Shown: piece after piece, positions 45,597-52,518 of the stretch
Layout of the letters: the number at the start of each line of letters is the position of its first letter
Numbering within the stretch: position 1 is the first letter of the stretch
Assembly: GCF_000612625.1 (NCBI RefSeq)
Contig: NZ_CCAS010000007.1
Span: 1 to 64,000 of the forward strand
From: Neobacillus jeddahensis
Lineage (GTDB): Bacteria; Bacillota; Bacilli; Bacillales; Cytobacillaceae
Length of the DNA: 64,000 nucleotides
Direction of reading: 5' to 3'
The notes under the pieces: generated by a model
Database searches by the model: none
What the model saw: the letters and a program-made list of their open reading frames with translations, nothing else
What the model was told of the DNA's origin: nothing
Made by a program: the position numbers and the translations under genes

Positions 45597-45630
45597 TACC
45601 AACCAAATGGAAAAGGAGAAAATAATCCAG

Positions 45631-46362
45631 ATGGAGTTCCTACAAGAAATTCTAAATAGTTATAGCACCATTTTTTCATTGGAGGCCTTTAAAAATGTAT
45701 TCCTAAATCCTGCTAGTTGGGGTGTTATTGGGACACTCATTATTTTGGAAGGATTACTTTCTGCGGATAATGCCCTTGTTTTAGCCGTAATGGTAAAACA
45801 TCTTCCAAAAGCACAACGAAAGAAAGCCTTGTTCTATGGAATTTTTGGTGCTTACTTTTTTCGCATTTTGGCGATTGGACTAGGGGTAACCTTAATCAAT
45901 ATCCCCTGGATCAAAATTGTTGGTGGACATTATCTTCTGTGGATTGTCTTTCAAAATTTCATTAAGAATCATGACGAGACAGATGATGCACCCAAAAAAA
46001 TCCAAGCTTTCTGGAGAACCGTAGTAACGGTGGAATTAATGGATATTGCTTTTAGCTTTGACAGTGTGATTGCGGCATTTGGTGTTTCAAATCAAGAATG
46101 GATTTTACTTCTTGGAGGTATTTTGGGAATTTTAATGATGCGCGGAGTAGCCCAATTATTTCTGACTTTGATAGAAAAAGTGCCTGAATTTGAGATCACT
46201 GGGTTTGTCCTAGTTGGTTTTATAGGAATCAAAATGATTATTTCTGCTTTTGGATTCCACTTGGATGAAATAGTATTTTTCAGCATATTAATTACTATCT
46301 TTTTTGCAACATTTATCATTCATTCCATTAGAAAAAATTCTAGTAATGAAAGGACCAATTGA
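45631..46362 (+). CDS. TerC family membrane protein
   Basis: 243 residues, seven to nine helices, of the TerC/YceF/YkoY family now linked to metal (Mn2+) export and metalation of exoenzymes. The acidic metal-site motifs are LEGLLSADNALVLAV and VELMDIAFSFDSVIAAFGV. Start ATG 45631: AAGGAG lies about 12 bases upstream, inside a longer frame that begins ATGGAAAAGGAG at 45607 and would use its own ribosome site as codons. Likely controlled by the structured leader ahead of it. Confidence 0.85.
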   Translation: MEFLQEILNSYSTIFSLEAFKNVFLNPASWGVIGTLIILEGLLSADNALVLAVMVKHLPKAQRKKALFYGIFGAYFFRILAIGLGVTLINIPWIKIVGGHYLLWIVFQNFIKNHDETDDAPKKIQAFWRTVVTVELMDIAFSFDSVIAAFGVSNQEWILLLGGILGILMMRGVAQLFLTLIEKVPEFEITGFVLVGFIGIKMIISAFGFHLDEIVFFSILITIFFATFIIHSIRKNSSNERTN

Positions 46363-46368
46363 AAACAA

Positions 46369-46396
46369 AGAGGAAGGCGCCCTTGCCTTCCTTTTT
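46369..46396 (+). terminator. Intrinsic terminator after the TerC gene
   Basis: GAGGAAGGC/GCCTTCCTT stem and TTTTT. Confidence 0.85.
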
Positions 46397-46457
46397 ATAA
46401 TTTATAGTGAAAAATTTCTGATTAATTCGTGAAAATATGGATTAATATACTTAAGAT

Positions 46458-46750
46458 CTAAGGGAGGAATTGCACAGCACCATTATCAGTAATTTCAATG
46501 GTTTTATAACTATTAAATACATCCATGTTGGTGATTTCGTGTTTGACTGGATGGGAAAAACTCTCCATGTATGGCTGGTACACCTCAGAATTTTTAACCA
46601 GATGATACATATTCACTCTTTGGCCGTCTCTCATATCGGTCGATCTTAGTAAAAACCGATCTAATAAAGATGTTTAAACCAATCCCTCGCTTCTTCATGG
46701 CTCTTGAAATTCGGTATTTTTTCATATTCTATAGTAAAATCTTCATCCAT
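46458..46750 (-). pseudogene. Frameshifted small gene (about 97 codons)
   Basis: On minus, ATG 46750 opens MDEDFTIEYEKIPNFKSHEEARDWFKHLY and then hits a stop (shown here in part: start MDEDFTIEYEK, end RDWFKHLY). One base out of phase the sequence continues as LLDRFLLRSTDMRDG, VNMYHLVKNSEVYQPYMESF and HEITNMDVFNSYKTIEI to a stop at 46458. The total length is not a multiple of three, consistent with one indel near the TTTAAACATCTTTA stretch. Family not recognised. A sequencing error is the alternative. Confidence 0.65.
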
Positions 46751-46967
46751 TTCCTCGCTCACCACTTTCTAATAAAATGTTTTCTTTTCGCTACTGGTGG
46801 CTTTTTTACTTCCTAATTAAGTTCAATAAAAATTAACGATATCAAAACCCGTTTCAGATCTATTATTCCCAATCAAAAAAAATAATTTCTAAGTTCTTTT
46901 TTTAATATGGAGTATTTTGGACAAGATTGTTAAGAGAAGGTAATTAAAGATGGAAGGAGACGTTATT

Positions 46968-47141
46968 ATGAATCACCCTTTTGAATACCCAGAAATTTTT
47001 TATAATGAAGTCATCCACTATTTAGAATCTAGATGGGAGCGTCGACTAACTAACCATGAGCGGCATGTATTAATTGAAGGTTATCGATATGGCAGAATGA
47101 TTGAGGCGGAAGCGGAGCTTAAAATCCTGTATGCAGATTAA
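46968..47141 (+). CDS. 57-residue hypothetical protein
   Basis: A small acidic/aromatic protein (HPFEYPEIFYNEVIHYLESR, RLTNHERHVLIEGYRYG) that looks like two or three helices. GAAGGAGA lies about 9 bases before ATG 46968, and a terminator follows. No signal peptide. Unknown function. Confidence 0.6.
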   Translation: MNHPFEYPEIFYNEVIHYLESRWERRLTNHERHVLIEGYRYGRMIEAEAELKILYAD

Positions 47142-47170
47142 GAAGAACAGGTAAAGAAAAATAATGAGAA

Positions 47171-47196
47171 AAGGGTGTCCTCATTGGGACACCCTT
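47171..47196. terminator. Bidirectional terminator
   Basis: AAGGGTGTCC/GGGACACCCTT with a TCATT loop between two convergent genes. On minus it ends CCCTTTTCTCATTATTTTT. Confidence 0.75.
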
Positions 47197-47212
47197 GATC
47201 TGAAATCACAAG

Positions 47213-47407
47213 TTATTGACCTTGTTGATTTCGTAATGATTGTTCAGCATAAGCGACAAGACGTTTTGTCATTTCACCGCCAACTGAACCGTTCGCTCGT
47301 GCGGTCGTATCAGCACCAAGTTGAACTCCAAACTCGTTGGCGATTTCTTCCTTCATTTGATCTAGGGCGTTGCCCGAACCAGGAACCAATAGTTTGTTTC
47401 TAGCCAT
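47213..47407 (-). CDS. Alpha/beta-type small acid-soluble spore protein
   Basis: 64 residues with the two classic SASP motifs: [19 protein letters not shown], which carries the GPR protease site (E-I-A-x-E-F), and [20 protein letters not shown]. It coats spore DNA into an A-like form and protects it from UV and heat. Shorter than B. subtilis SspA/B but complete. Ribosome site GGGAGTGATG. A sigma-G-like promoter lies upstream. Strong sign that the host makes endospores. Confidence 0.95.
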   Translation of the reverse strand: MARNKLLVPGSGNALDQMKEEIANEFGVQLGADTTARANGSVGGEMTKRLVAYAEQSLRNQQGQ

Positions 47408-47438
47408 GATACATCACTCCCGACGAAGTTTATTTTTT

Positions 47439-47458
47439 GAGCAATTAATAAATTGCTC
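47439..47458 (-). promoter_or_regulatory. Hairpin in the SASP leader
   Basis: GAGCAATT/AATTGCTC with a 4-base loop near the expected 5' end of the SASP transcript; it may stabilise the mRNA. Confidence 0.5.
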
Positions 47459-47461
47459 GTC

Positions 47462-47493
47462 TATAATGTATCCCATTTACAGATAAAAATGAA
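47462..47493 (-). promoter_or_regulatory. Sigma-G-like promoter of the SASP gene
   Basis: On minus, TTCATTT (47493-47487) and CATTATA (47468-47462) are separated by 18 bases, close to the sigma-G pattern of forespore promoters (GCATR, N18, CATNNTA). Confidence 0.5.
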
Positions 47494-47564
47494 TAGACCC
47501 ACAAACTGTTCTAATTTTTAACGCGGGGAGGAGGTCTTTAGGCAACTTCGTTTGAAATGATAAT

Positions 47565-48401
47565 TTAAAGTTTTAATTTTTTTGCAAAAACGACTTCAAT
47601 GAATTTCCACGGTAGAGTATTTTTAAGAATTAGATTGATTCTGACGCCTTTTCCGATCGGATAGCGTAGCTCGGGCGACTTTGCTTGACTAGCAATCTTT
47701 GCAATCAGCTGCGCCACGTGCTTGGGGTCACCGTGATTAACTTTGCCTTGTTCCATTTCTGTTAGAATCGTTTTCATATATGAATGGTAGGGTGAAGTTC
47801 CGACGATTTGCAGTGTACCGACACTTTGCCAAATATTTGTTTGATATGAACCAGGCTCAATCAGCGATACATCAATCCCAAATGGCTTAAGCTCCAAGCG
47901 TAAGCTTTCACTATAACCTTCAAGGGCATGCTTAGAAGAGGTGTAGGCAGATAAACCAGGAAAACCGATCTTGCCACTAATACTGCTCACATTAATAATT
48001 CTCCCCCGTCTTTTCGCCCGCATATAGGGAAGGACAGCGTTGGTCACAGCAATCACACCAAAAAAGTTTGTTTCAAATTGGGAGCGATAACTATCTAGGG
48101 TGAGTTCTTCGCTAAAACCTCCGAGTGCAAAACCGGCATTATTTACTAGCACATCTATTGAGGTATACTTGTCAAGTAGCGATTGAAAGTGGTAAATTGA
48201 TTCTGTTGAAGTAACATCTAAAGAGGTAACATCAATAAGTTGTGCAACATTCTTTTCTTTCGCCAGTTTTAATAATGGTTCTGCTTTATTTGTATCTCTC
48301 ATCGTTGCAATCACAGTGAATCCCTTTTGTGCCAATTCGATAACTGACAATAAACCAAACCCACTCGAAGAGCCCGTCACAATTGCTGTTTTTATACCCA
48401 T
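47565..48401 (-). CDS. Short-chain dehydrogenase/reductase
   Basis: 278 residues, classical SDR. Cofactor loop TGSSSGFGLLS, NNAGFALGG, catalytic Ser in INVSSISGKIG and YxxxK in YTSSKHALEGYSESLRLEL (Tyr and Lys four apart). Acts on an unknown alcohol or ketone; close relatives are oxidoreductases of the retinol-dehydrogenase-like kind. AGGAG before the ATG. Single gene. Confidence 0.88.
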   Translation of the reverse strand: MGIKTAIVTGSSSGFGLLSVIELAQKGFTVIATMRDTNKAEPLLKLAKEKNVAQLIDVTSLDVTSTESIYHFQSLLDKYTSIDVLVNNAGFALGGFSEELTLDSYRSQFETNFFGVIAVTNAVLPYMRAKRRGRIINVSSISGKIGFPGLSAYTSSKHALEGYSESLRLELKPFGIDVSLIEPGSYQTNIWQSVGTLQIVGTSPYHSYMKTILTEMEQGKVNHGDPKHVAQLIAKIASQAKSPELRYPIGKGVRINLILKNTLPWKFIEVVFAKKLKL

Positions 48402-48493
48402 CTATAGTATCTCCTAAATAAATTCTTTTCTTATATTTAAACTCAATAGACAATGCTTGTATACAAAAAGTTCCGTACCGTCGAATCGGAATT

Positions 48494-48535
48494 AAAAAAT
48501 AAAGGCCACCAATCCCGATTCAAGAAAGGTAGCCA
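48494..48535 (-). terminator. Intrinsic terminator after dapA
   Basis: On minus, GGCTACC...GGTGGCC stem, then TTTATTTTTTAA. Confidence 0.7.
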
Positions 48536-48560
48536 TTCTTTATTATGATTGTTTCTTTAC

Positions 48561-49445
48561 TTAGCCGATTTCCACTTTGCTAGTTGGGAGAACCTTCTGC
48601 AATGTCAACGTTTCATCGCTAGTTAATGGGACTAGTGGTAAACGCACACTACCTACACGGATTCCATTCATATTCAATGCTGCTTTTACTGGGGATGGGT
48701 TTGGTGCCGCAAATAAGGCTGTCATGATCGGAAGTAGGCGGCGATGGGCAGCAGAAGCCTCTAGAATTTGACCATTTTTAAAGCAGTTGACCATTGCTTG
48801 CATATCATTTCCAATAACATGGGAAGCGACTGAAACGACCCCGACGCCACCGATTGCTAAAACAGGTAAGGTTAAACCATCATCGCCACTATACAAGGTG
48901 AAATGATCCGGTGTCTGGCTAATAATCTCCGCCATCGCATTTAAGTTTCCACTTGCCTCCTTGATCGAAACTATATTAGGCAGCTCTGCAAGCCGAACGA
49001 TTGTGTCGACAGACAGGTTGACGACACTACGTCCCGGAATGTTATACAACATAATAGGCAAGGTGGTGGATTCTGCAATCGCCTTAAAATGCTGATAAAG
49101 GCCTTCTTGGGATGGTTTGTTATAATAGGGGACCACAAGTAAAATTCCATTTACACCTGTTTCTTGAGCCTGTCTAGTCAAATTGATTGAGGCCCTTGTA
49201 TTGTTAGAGCCTGTGCCCGCGATGACTGGAACCCTGCCCGCGACCTCATCTACTACAAATTTAAATAATGCTACCTTCTCTTCAGTCGATAAAGTAGGGG
49301 ACTCACCGGTTGTACCAGCTACCACTAATCCATCTGAACCATTGTTAATTAAATAATTGATCAATTTTTTGGTTGCATTAAAATCAACCTCACCATTTTG
49401 ATCAAATGGTGTAACCATTGCCGTTAAAACTTGGCCAAAATTCAT
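48561..49445 (-). CDS. dapA: 4-hydroxy-tetrahydrodipicolinate synthase
   Basis: 294 residues, TIM-barrel lyase condensing pyruvate with aspartate semialdehyde, the first step to lysine and dipicolinate. GTTGESPTLS, the Tyr in MLYNIPGRSVVNL, and the Schiff-base Lys in SIKEASGNL are all present. Start ATG 49445 with AAGGGTGA upstream (GTG 49454 is in frame but too close). It is not in an asd-dapG operon but alone behind a lysine riboswitch, so it is probably a lysine-dedicated copy. Confidence 0.94.
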   Translation of the reverse strand: MNFGQVLTAMVTPFDQNGEVDFNATKKLINYLINNGSDGLVVAGTTGESPTLSTEEKVALFKFVVDEVAGRVPVIAGTGSNNTRASINLTRQAQETGVNGILLVVPYYNKPSQEGLYQHFKAIAESTTLPIMLYNIPGRSVVNLSVDTIVRLAELPNIVSIKEASGNLNAMAEIISQTPDHFTLYSGDDGLTLPVLAIGGVGVVSVASHVIGNDMQAMVNCFKNGQILEASAAHRRLLPIMTALFAAPNPSPVKAALNMNGIRVGSVRLPLVPLTSDETLTLQKVLPTSKVEIG

Positions 49446-49505
49446 TACAATCACCCTTTACATAATTTTTATAAATTAGAGGGGGGAGGCCAGTCTAAAA
49501 TCGAC

Positions 49506-49540
49506 GCAAAAAAGCAACAACGAGGACTCGCTGCTGCTGT
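49506..49540 (-). terminator. Lysine-riboswitch terminator
   Basis: On minus, AGCAGCAGCGAG/CGTTGTTGCT hairpin followed by TTTTTT, between the L-box aptamer and dapA. Confidence 0.85.
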
Positions 49541-49568
49541 AGAAACAAATAAAAAAATAGTTCCTATG

Positions 49569-49750
49569 CGTGAGATAGCCCTCCATATAGTTTCCTATAT
49601 GACAATTCTGTGCTTATTCAACAGCAGAACCAGCTTCAAGACCAATGAGTATCTATCCGCTTCGGCAAATTCCCCTTTCCACCATTGTCATAGGATCTCA
49701 TTTCCCTCAAATGGTGTACTATTGGTCTTTGCGCCTCTATCCTCACTTCA
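49569..49750 (-). ncRNA. Lysine riboswitch (L-box)
   Basis: Read on minus: closing stem GTGAGGATAG...CTATCTCAC, then the conserved core AGAGGCGC, AGACCAATAGTA, GGAAAGGGGAATTTGCCGAAG in two overlapping parts (GGAAAGGGG and TTGCCGAAG), CATTGGTC and GCTGG. This fits the five-helix L-box. Lysine binding should favour the terminator downstream and switch off dapA. Confidence 0.93.
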
Positions 49751-49959
49751 AAAGGTATTGAAGTAAGAAAGTATTTAATTGATTGTAATATAACAGATAA
49801 TTCAATAGATTTCAAGATGAAACTACCCAAAAAAGACAACTATTGTAAAAACCCTACAGAACTACTACTTAAATCGATGAAAGTTTGCATATATATAGGA
49901 ATAAAGAAGAGACGAGTAGAATGTATTATGGACCAAACTAAAAAGAGGGGATAGTGAGA

Positions 49960-50640
49960 ATGAGCTCAAATCCTAGACTTGCCTCAACCGTTGTCCTGAT
50001 GGACGATTTCGCGAAAGTTTATTTGACAAAAAGGCCAGAAACGATGAAATTCATGGGGGGAGTTTATGTTTTTCCTGGCGGTACAGTTGATCAAAGTGAT
50101 GATGTATTAGGACGAGAATCCCTCATAGTCGGAACCTACCCGAACTCCTTTTCAATTGCCCATTGTATTGCGGCAGCAAGAGAATTATTTGAAGAGGTGG
50201 GGGTGTTAGTTTGTAAGGGGTCTAATGGGGCTACTGTTCACTTATCAGAAGAAACGGCAAGGGAATACCGCCGCCTCCTAATAAAACGAGAAATGACCTT
50301 CTTAGATTTCTTACAAACAGAAGGACTTCAACTTGACCTGGAGCAATTAACCTATATCGGTCATATCATCACGCCTAAACAAAGTCCGATTCGATTTGAC
50401 ACCCGCTTTTTTCTCACGCAACTTCCTACTGGACAAACGACAACTCCGGATCGATATGAGATTAGTGATGCAAAGTGGATCACCCCAACGGATGCATTGG
50501 CAGCTTTTAGGAATGGAGATATCTCGTTGGTTCCACCAACCATTCATACTTTGAGGACACTCATTCACTATCAAGAAGGTGGTCAGCTGATCATGCCAGA
50601 ATTCAATGTGAGCGATTATAGGGCTGATTTAAAGGATTAA
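49960..50640 (+). CDS. NUDIX hydrolase
   Basis: 226 residues. The Nudix box is present in spread form: GGTVDQSDD, then after an insert AARELFEEVGV (the REx2EExG core). FMGGVYVFPGGTVD and PIRFDTRFFLTQLP resemble the NUDT19/coenzyme-A-diphosphatase-like group. It hydrolyses a nucleoside diphosphate linked to an unknown group. Start ATG 49960, 9 bases after GAGGGG; GTG 49954 is too close. Confidence 0.85.
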   Translation: MSSNPRLASTVVLMDDFAKVYLTKRPETMKFMGGVYVFPGGTVDQSDDVLGRESLIVGTYPNSFSIAHCIAAARELFEEVGVLVCKGSNGATVHLSEETAREYRRLLIKREMTFLDFLQTEGLQLDLEQLTYIGHIITPKQSPIRFDTRFFLTQLPTGQTTTPDRYEISDAKWITPTDALAAFRNGDISLVPPTIHTLRTLIHYQEGGQLIMPEFNVSDYRADLKD

Positions 50641-50669
50641 TCTTAAAGAAACAGACCGTGTCGGACAGT

Positions 50670-51812
50670 TTATTTTGCATAAAAATTTTCTGTAAAGTAA
50701 GGCTGTGATTCATGATTAAAGGCAACGCCAACCCCTAAATATTCATATCCGTTCTTCAAGATATTTTCACGGTGTCCGAGAGAATTCATGAGCCCTTCAT
50801 GGGCAAAAATACTACTGAACTGCCCATATGCAAGGTTTTCTCCTGCTAAATGAAAGAAGATCTGATCTTCTTTCATTCTATCAAAAGGTGATTGACCTTC
50901 AAGATTCGTGTGATCAAAGTATTGATTGACAGCCATATCGGTGCTATGCTTTCGTGCTGTTTCTCGGACATGCTGATCCCAAGTGAGAGTCGGCAGTTTA
51001 TGATTAACGCGAGCGGCATTCGTTAAATCGAATAATTGATACTCAAAGCCCTCTTTTAAAGCGGTATTCGGTTTTGGATAGATATCTTGTTTCTTTTGTT
51101 CCAGTTGCTTGCTGATGATTTGGATAGCCGTAACGGTATTGTTCTCATGTTTATCATAAAAAACGGTCACATATTGTTGATCCAGTAAAAATAAATCATA
51201 ATCATCATTTTCATTTAACTGGTAAAATATCAAGCCCTTCTGCATCTTGGTTAGTGGCTTGCCTAGCTTGGTGCGTACTTCTTCTTTTCCGCTTCCAAGC
51301 TTAATTCCATTCTTGGATGCTATTAAATCTTGGTCTGTATATAGGGCTGCTGCCTGATTTTTTTCATCATACATCACCATAAAAAAATTCTGGTAATTAT
51401 CATGATAACTATACCAATTCGTTTGATATTCATTTAAGGAAGTACGCTTAGCAGCGCCGACCTGTTTTTCAATTTCTTCTTTTGGCTCGCCAAGTTCGAC
51501 ATTGTGAATAGAGAATACTTGAGTAGTAGGGACCTGTAACTCAACTTTATCTTCCTTTTTCCCTTCATCTTGTTGAGGTTTGATGGGGAGTTCCTTTAAC
51601 TGTCCGCCTAACTGCTTCAGTGTTTGTTGAACACCATCATAGAAACTAGTGATCCATGTTTTTACTTCTGGATTGTCTTTCAATTGAGTAATTTCTGTAG
51701 AAACATGATCCATGCCTTTTTTGAGTTGGGTTTGATCTATTTGTTTTTCGATAAATGGCCAAGAAGAGTGAATGATAAATAGGATTATGAGCAACATAAG
51801 AAATCGAAACAT
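50670..51812 (-). CDS. CAP/SCP domain protein with CAP-associated N-terminal domain (YlbC-like)
   Basis: 380 residues. A signal/anchor helix (FRFLMLLIILFIIHSSWPFI) is followed by a Lys/Glu-rich helical linker. A CAP-associated beta domain (VFSIHNVELGEPKEEIEKQV, KNGIKLGSGKEEVRTKLGKP repeats) and a C-terminal CAP domain follow (LFDLTNAARVNHKLPTLTWD, HSTDMAVNQYFDHTN, GENLAYG, GHRENILKNGY). Related to B. subtilis YlbC and YkwD; cell-surface, function unknown. Ribosome site GGAGG. Confidence 0.88.
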   Translation of the reverse strand: MFRFLMLLIILFIIHSSWPFIEKQIDQTQLKKGMDHVSTEITQLKDNPEVKTWITSFYDGVQQTLKQLGGQLKELPIKPQQDEGKKEDKVELQVPTTQVFSIHNVELGEPKEEIEKQVGAAKRTSLNEYQTNWYSYHDNYQNFFMVMYDEKNQAAALYTDQDLIASKNGIKLGSGKEEVRTKLGKPLTKMQKGLIFYQLNENDDYDLFLLDQQYVTVFYDKHENNTVTAIQIISKQLEQKKQDIYPKPNTALKEGFEYQLFDLTNAARVNHKLPTLTWDQHVRETARKHSTDMAVNQYFDHTNLEGQSPFDRMKEDQIFFHLAGENLAYGQFSSIFAHEGLMNSLGHRENILKNGYEYLGVGVAFNHESQPYFTENFYAK

Positions 51813-51975
51813 CTTTTTTCCTCCATTTCTATTAGAATTTTAACCAATCTAGCGTAACAATATAAGTAATATGCTTATATTAAATTTTAGGAGAGGGAGC
51901 ATTAACTACAAATAATATACTCTTCTTTAGGGCAATCTCAGTATGATGATTGATATTTTAATATAACAATAATTT

Positions 51976-51989
51976 CGGAAGCGTTTTCA
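51976..51989. promoter_or_regulatory. cre-like site
   Basis: CGGAAGCGTTTTCA fits 12 of 14 positions of the CcpA consensus TGWAANCGNTNWCA. It lies in the 345-base gap before the small ORF and adhE, where catabolite control would make sense. Confidence 0.35.
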
Positions 51990-52082
51990 AGTGATAATTA
52001 GCTAATCGACTATAGATCCTATAAATTAGTTTAAAGTAGGGAATTAGAACTATTTTTAATAAAAATTTCCAGTGTTCAAAGT

Positions 52083-52100
52083 TTGTTCAATATTTCACAA
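52083..52100. promoter_or_regulatory. Rex-like operator 1
   Basis: TTGTTCAATATTTCACAA differs in two bases from the Rex palindrome TTGTGAAATATTTCACAA. It is upstream of the 75-residue ORF. Confidence 0.5.
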
Positions 52101-52157
52101 ACTATTATATGAATTTCATGTTATGATAAATTTATAAAGAATAAGGAGTGATAAGAC

Positions 52158-52385
52158 ATGATGGTTTGTGAATGGAAAAATTTCGCTACAGATTCAGAAA
52201 CTTATACCCTCGAAGCTTTTGAAGAAGTAGTTGGTGATGAATTTGAAGCCATGCTACTTAAAGAAAACGAGGGAATTCCTGCCTATATTTGGACAGTAAA
52301 TTATGTAATCATTGTAAAAAGATATTCGAAAGTACTTACAGACATATTATTTGAAAAGATACCAAGGAATCCAGTGTGCGAATAA
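52158..52385 (+). CDS. 75-residue hypothetical protein, likely co-regulated with adhE
   Basis: A small mixed alpha/beta protein (TYTLEAFEEVVGDEFEAMLL, IPAYIWTVNYVIIVKRYSKV) with no signal peptide. AAGGAGTGATAAGAC before ATG 52158 is a strong ribosome site. It sits between Rex-like sites 1 and 2, upstream of adhE. Not recognised; a link to anaerobic growth is inferred from position only. Confidence 0.6.
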   Translation: MMVCEWKNFATDSETYTLEAFEEVVGDEFEAMLLKENEGIPAYIWTVNYVIIVKRYSKVLTDILFEKIPRNPVCE

Positions 52386-52407
52386 CACGTTTTTATTTAA
52401 CATCATC

Positions 52408-52425
52408 TTGTGAAATAATTCACAA
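52408..52425. promoter_or_regulatory. Rex operator 2
   Basis: TTGTGAAATAATTCACAA, a perfect palindrome matching the Rex consensus TTGTGAAATATTTCACAA except at the centre. It is embedded in a longer hairpin (CATCTTGTGAA/TTCACAAGATG) that may also end the small-ORF transcript. Confidence 0.85.
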
Positions 52426-52474
52426 GATGTAATGCAAGTATCCCAATTGTTAGTTTTCATTTTTTTATATAAAT

Positions 52475-52492
52475 TTGTGAAATACTTCACAT
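52475..52492. promoter_or_regulatory. Rex operator 3
   Basis: TTGTGAAATACTTCACAT, 27 bases before the adhE start, near-perfect match to the Rex palindrome. The NADH-sensing repressor Rex would release it when NADH rises. Confidence 0.8.
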
Positions 52493-52518
52493 TTAATTAG
52501 ACTTTTGGAGGGAATATC

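Noticed and set aside
45490-45630. yybP-ykoY (Mn2+) riboswitch before the TerC gene
   Set aside because: The conserved GGGGAGUAG and L3 core elements are not present; only a different three-way junction is seen.
46363-46457. Further gene between the TerC terminator and the frameshifted gene
   Set aside because: Only AT-rich sequence with stops in all frames.
49431-49766. 111-codon plus-strand ORF between dapA and the NUDIX gene
   Set aside because: It lies entirely over the minus-strand lysine riboswitch and its terminator and has no ribosome site; a shadow of the RNA.
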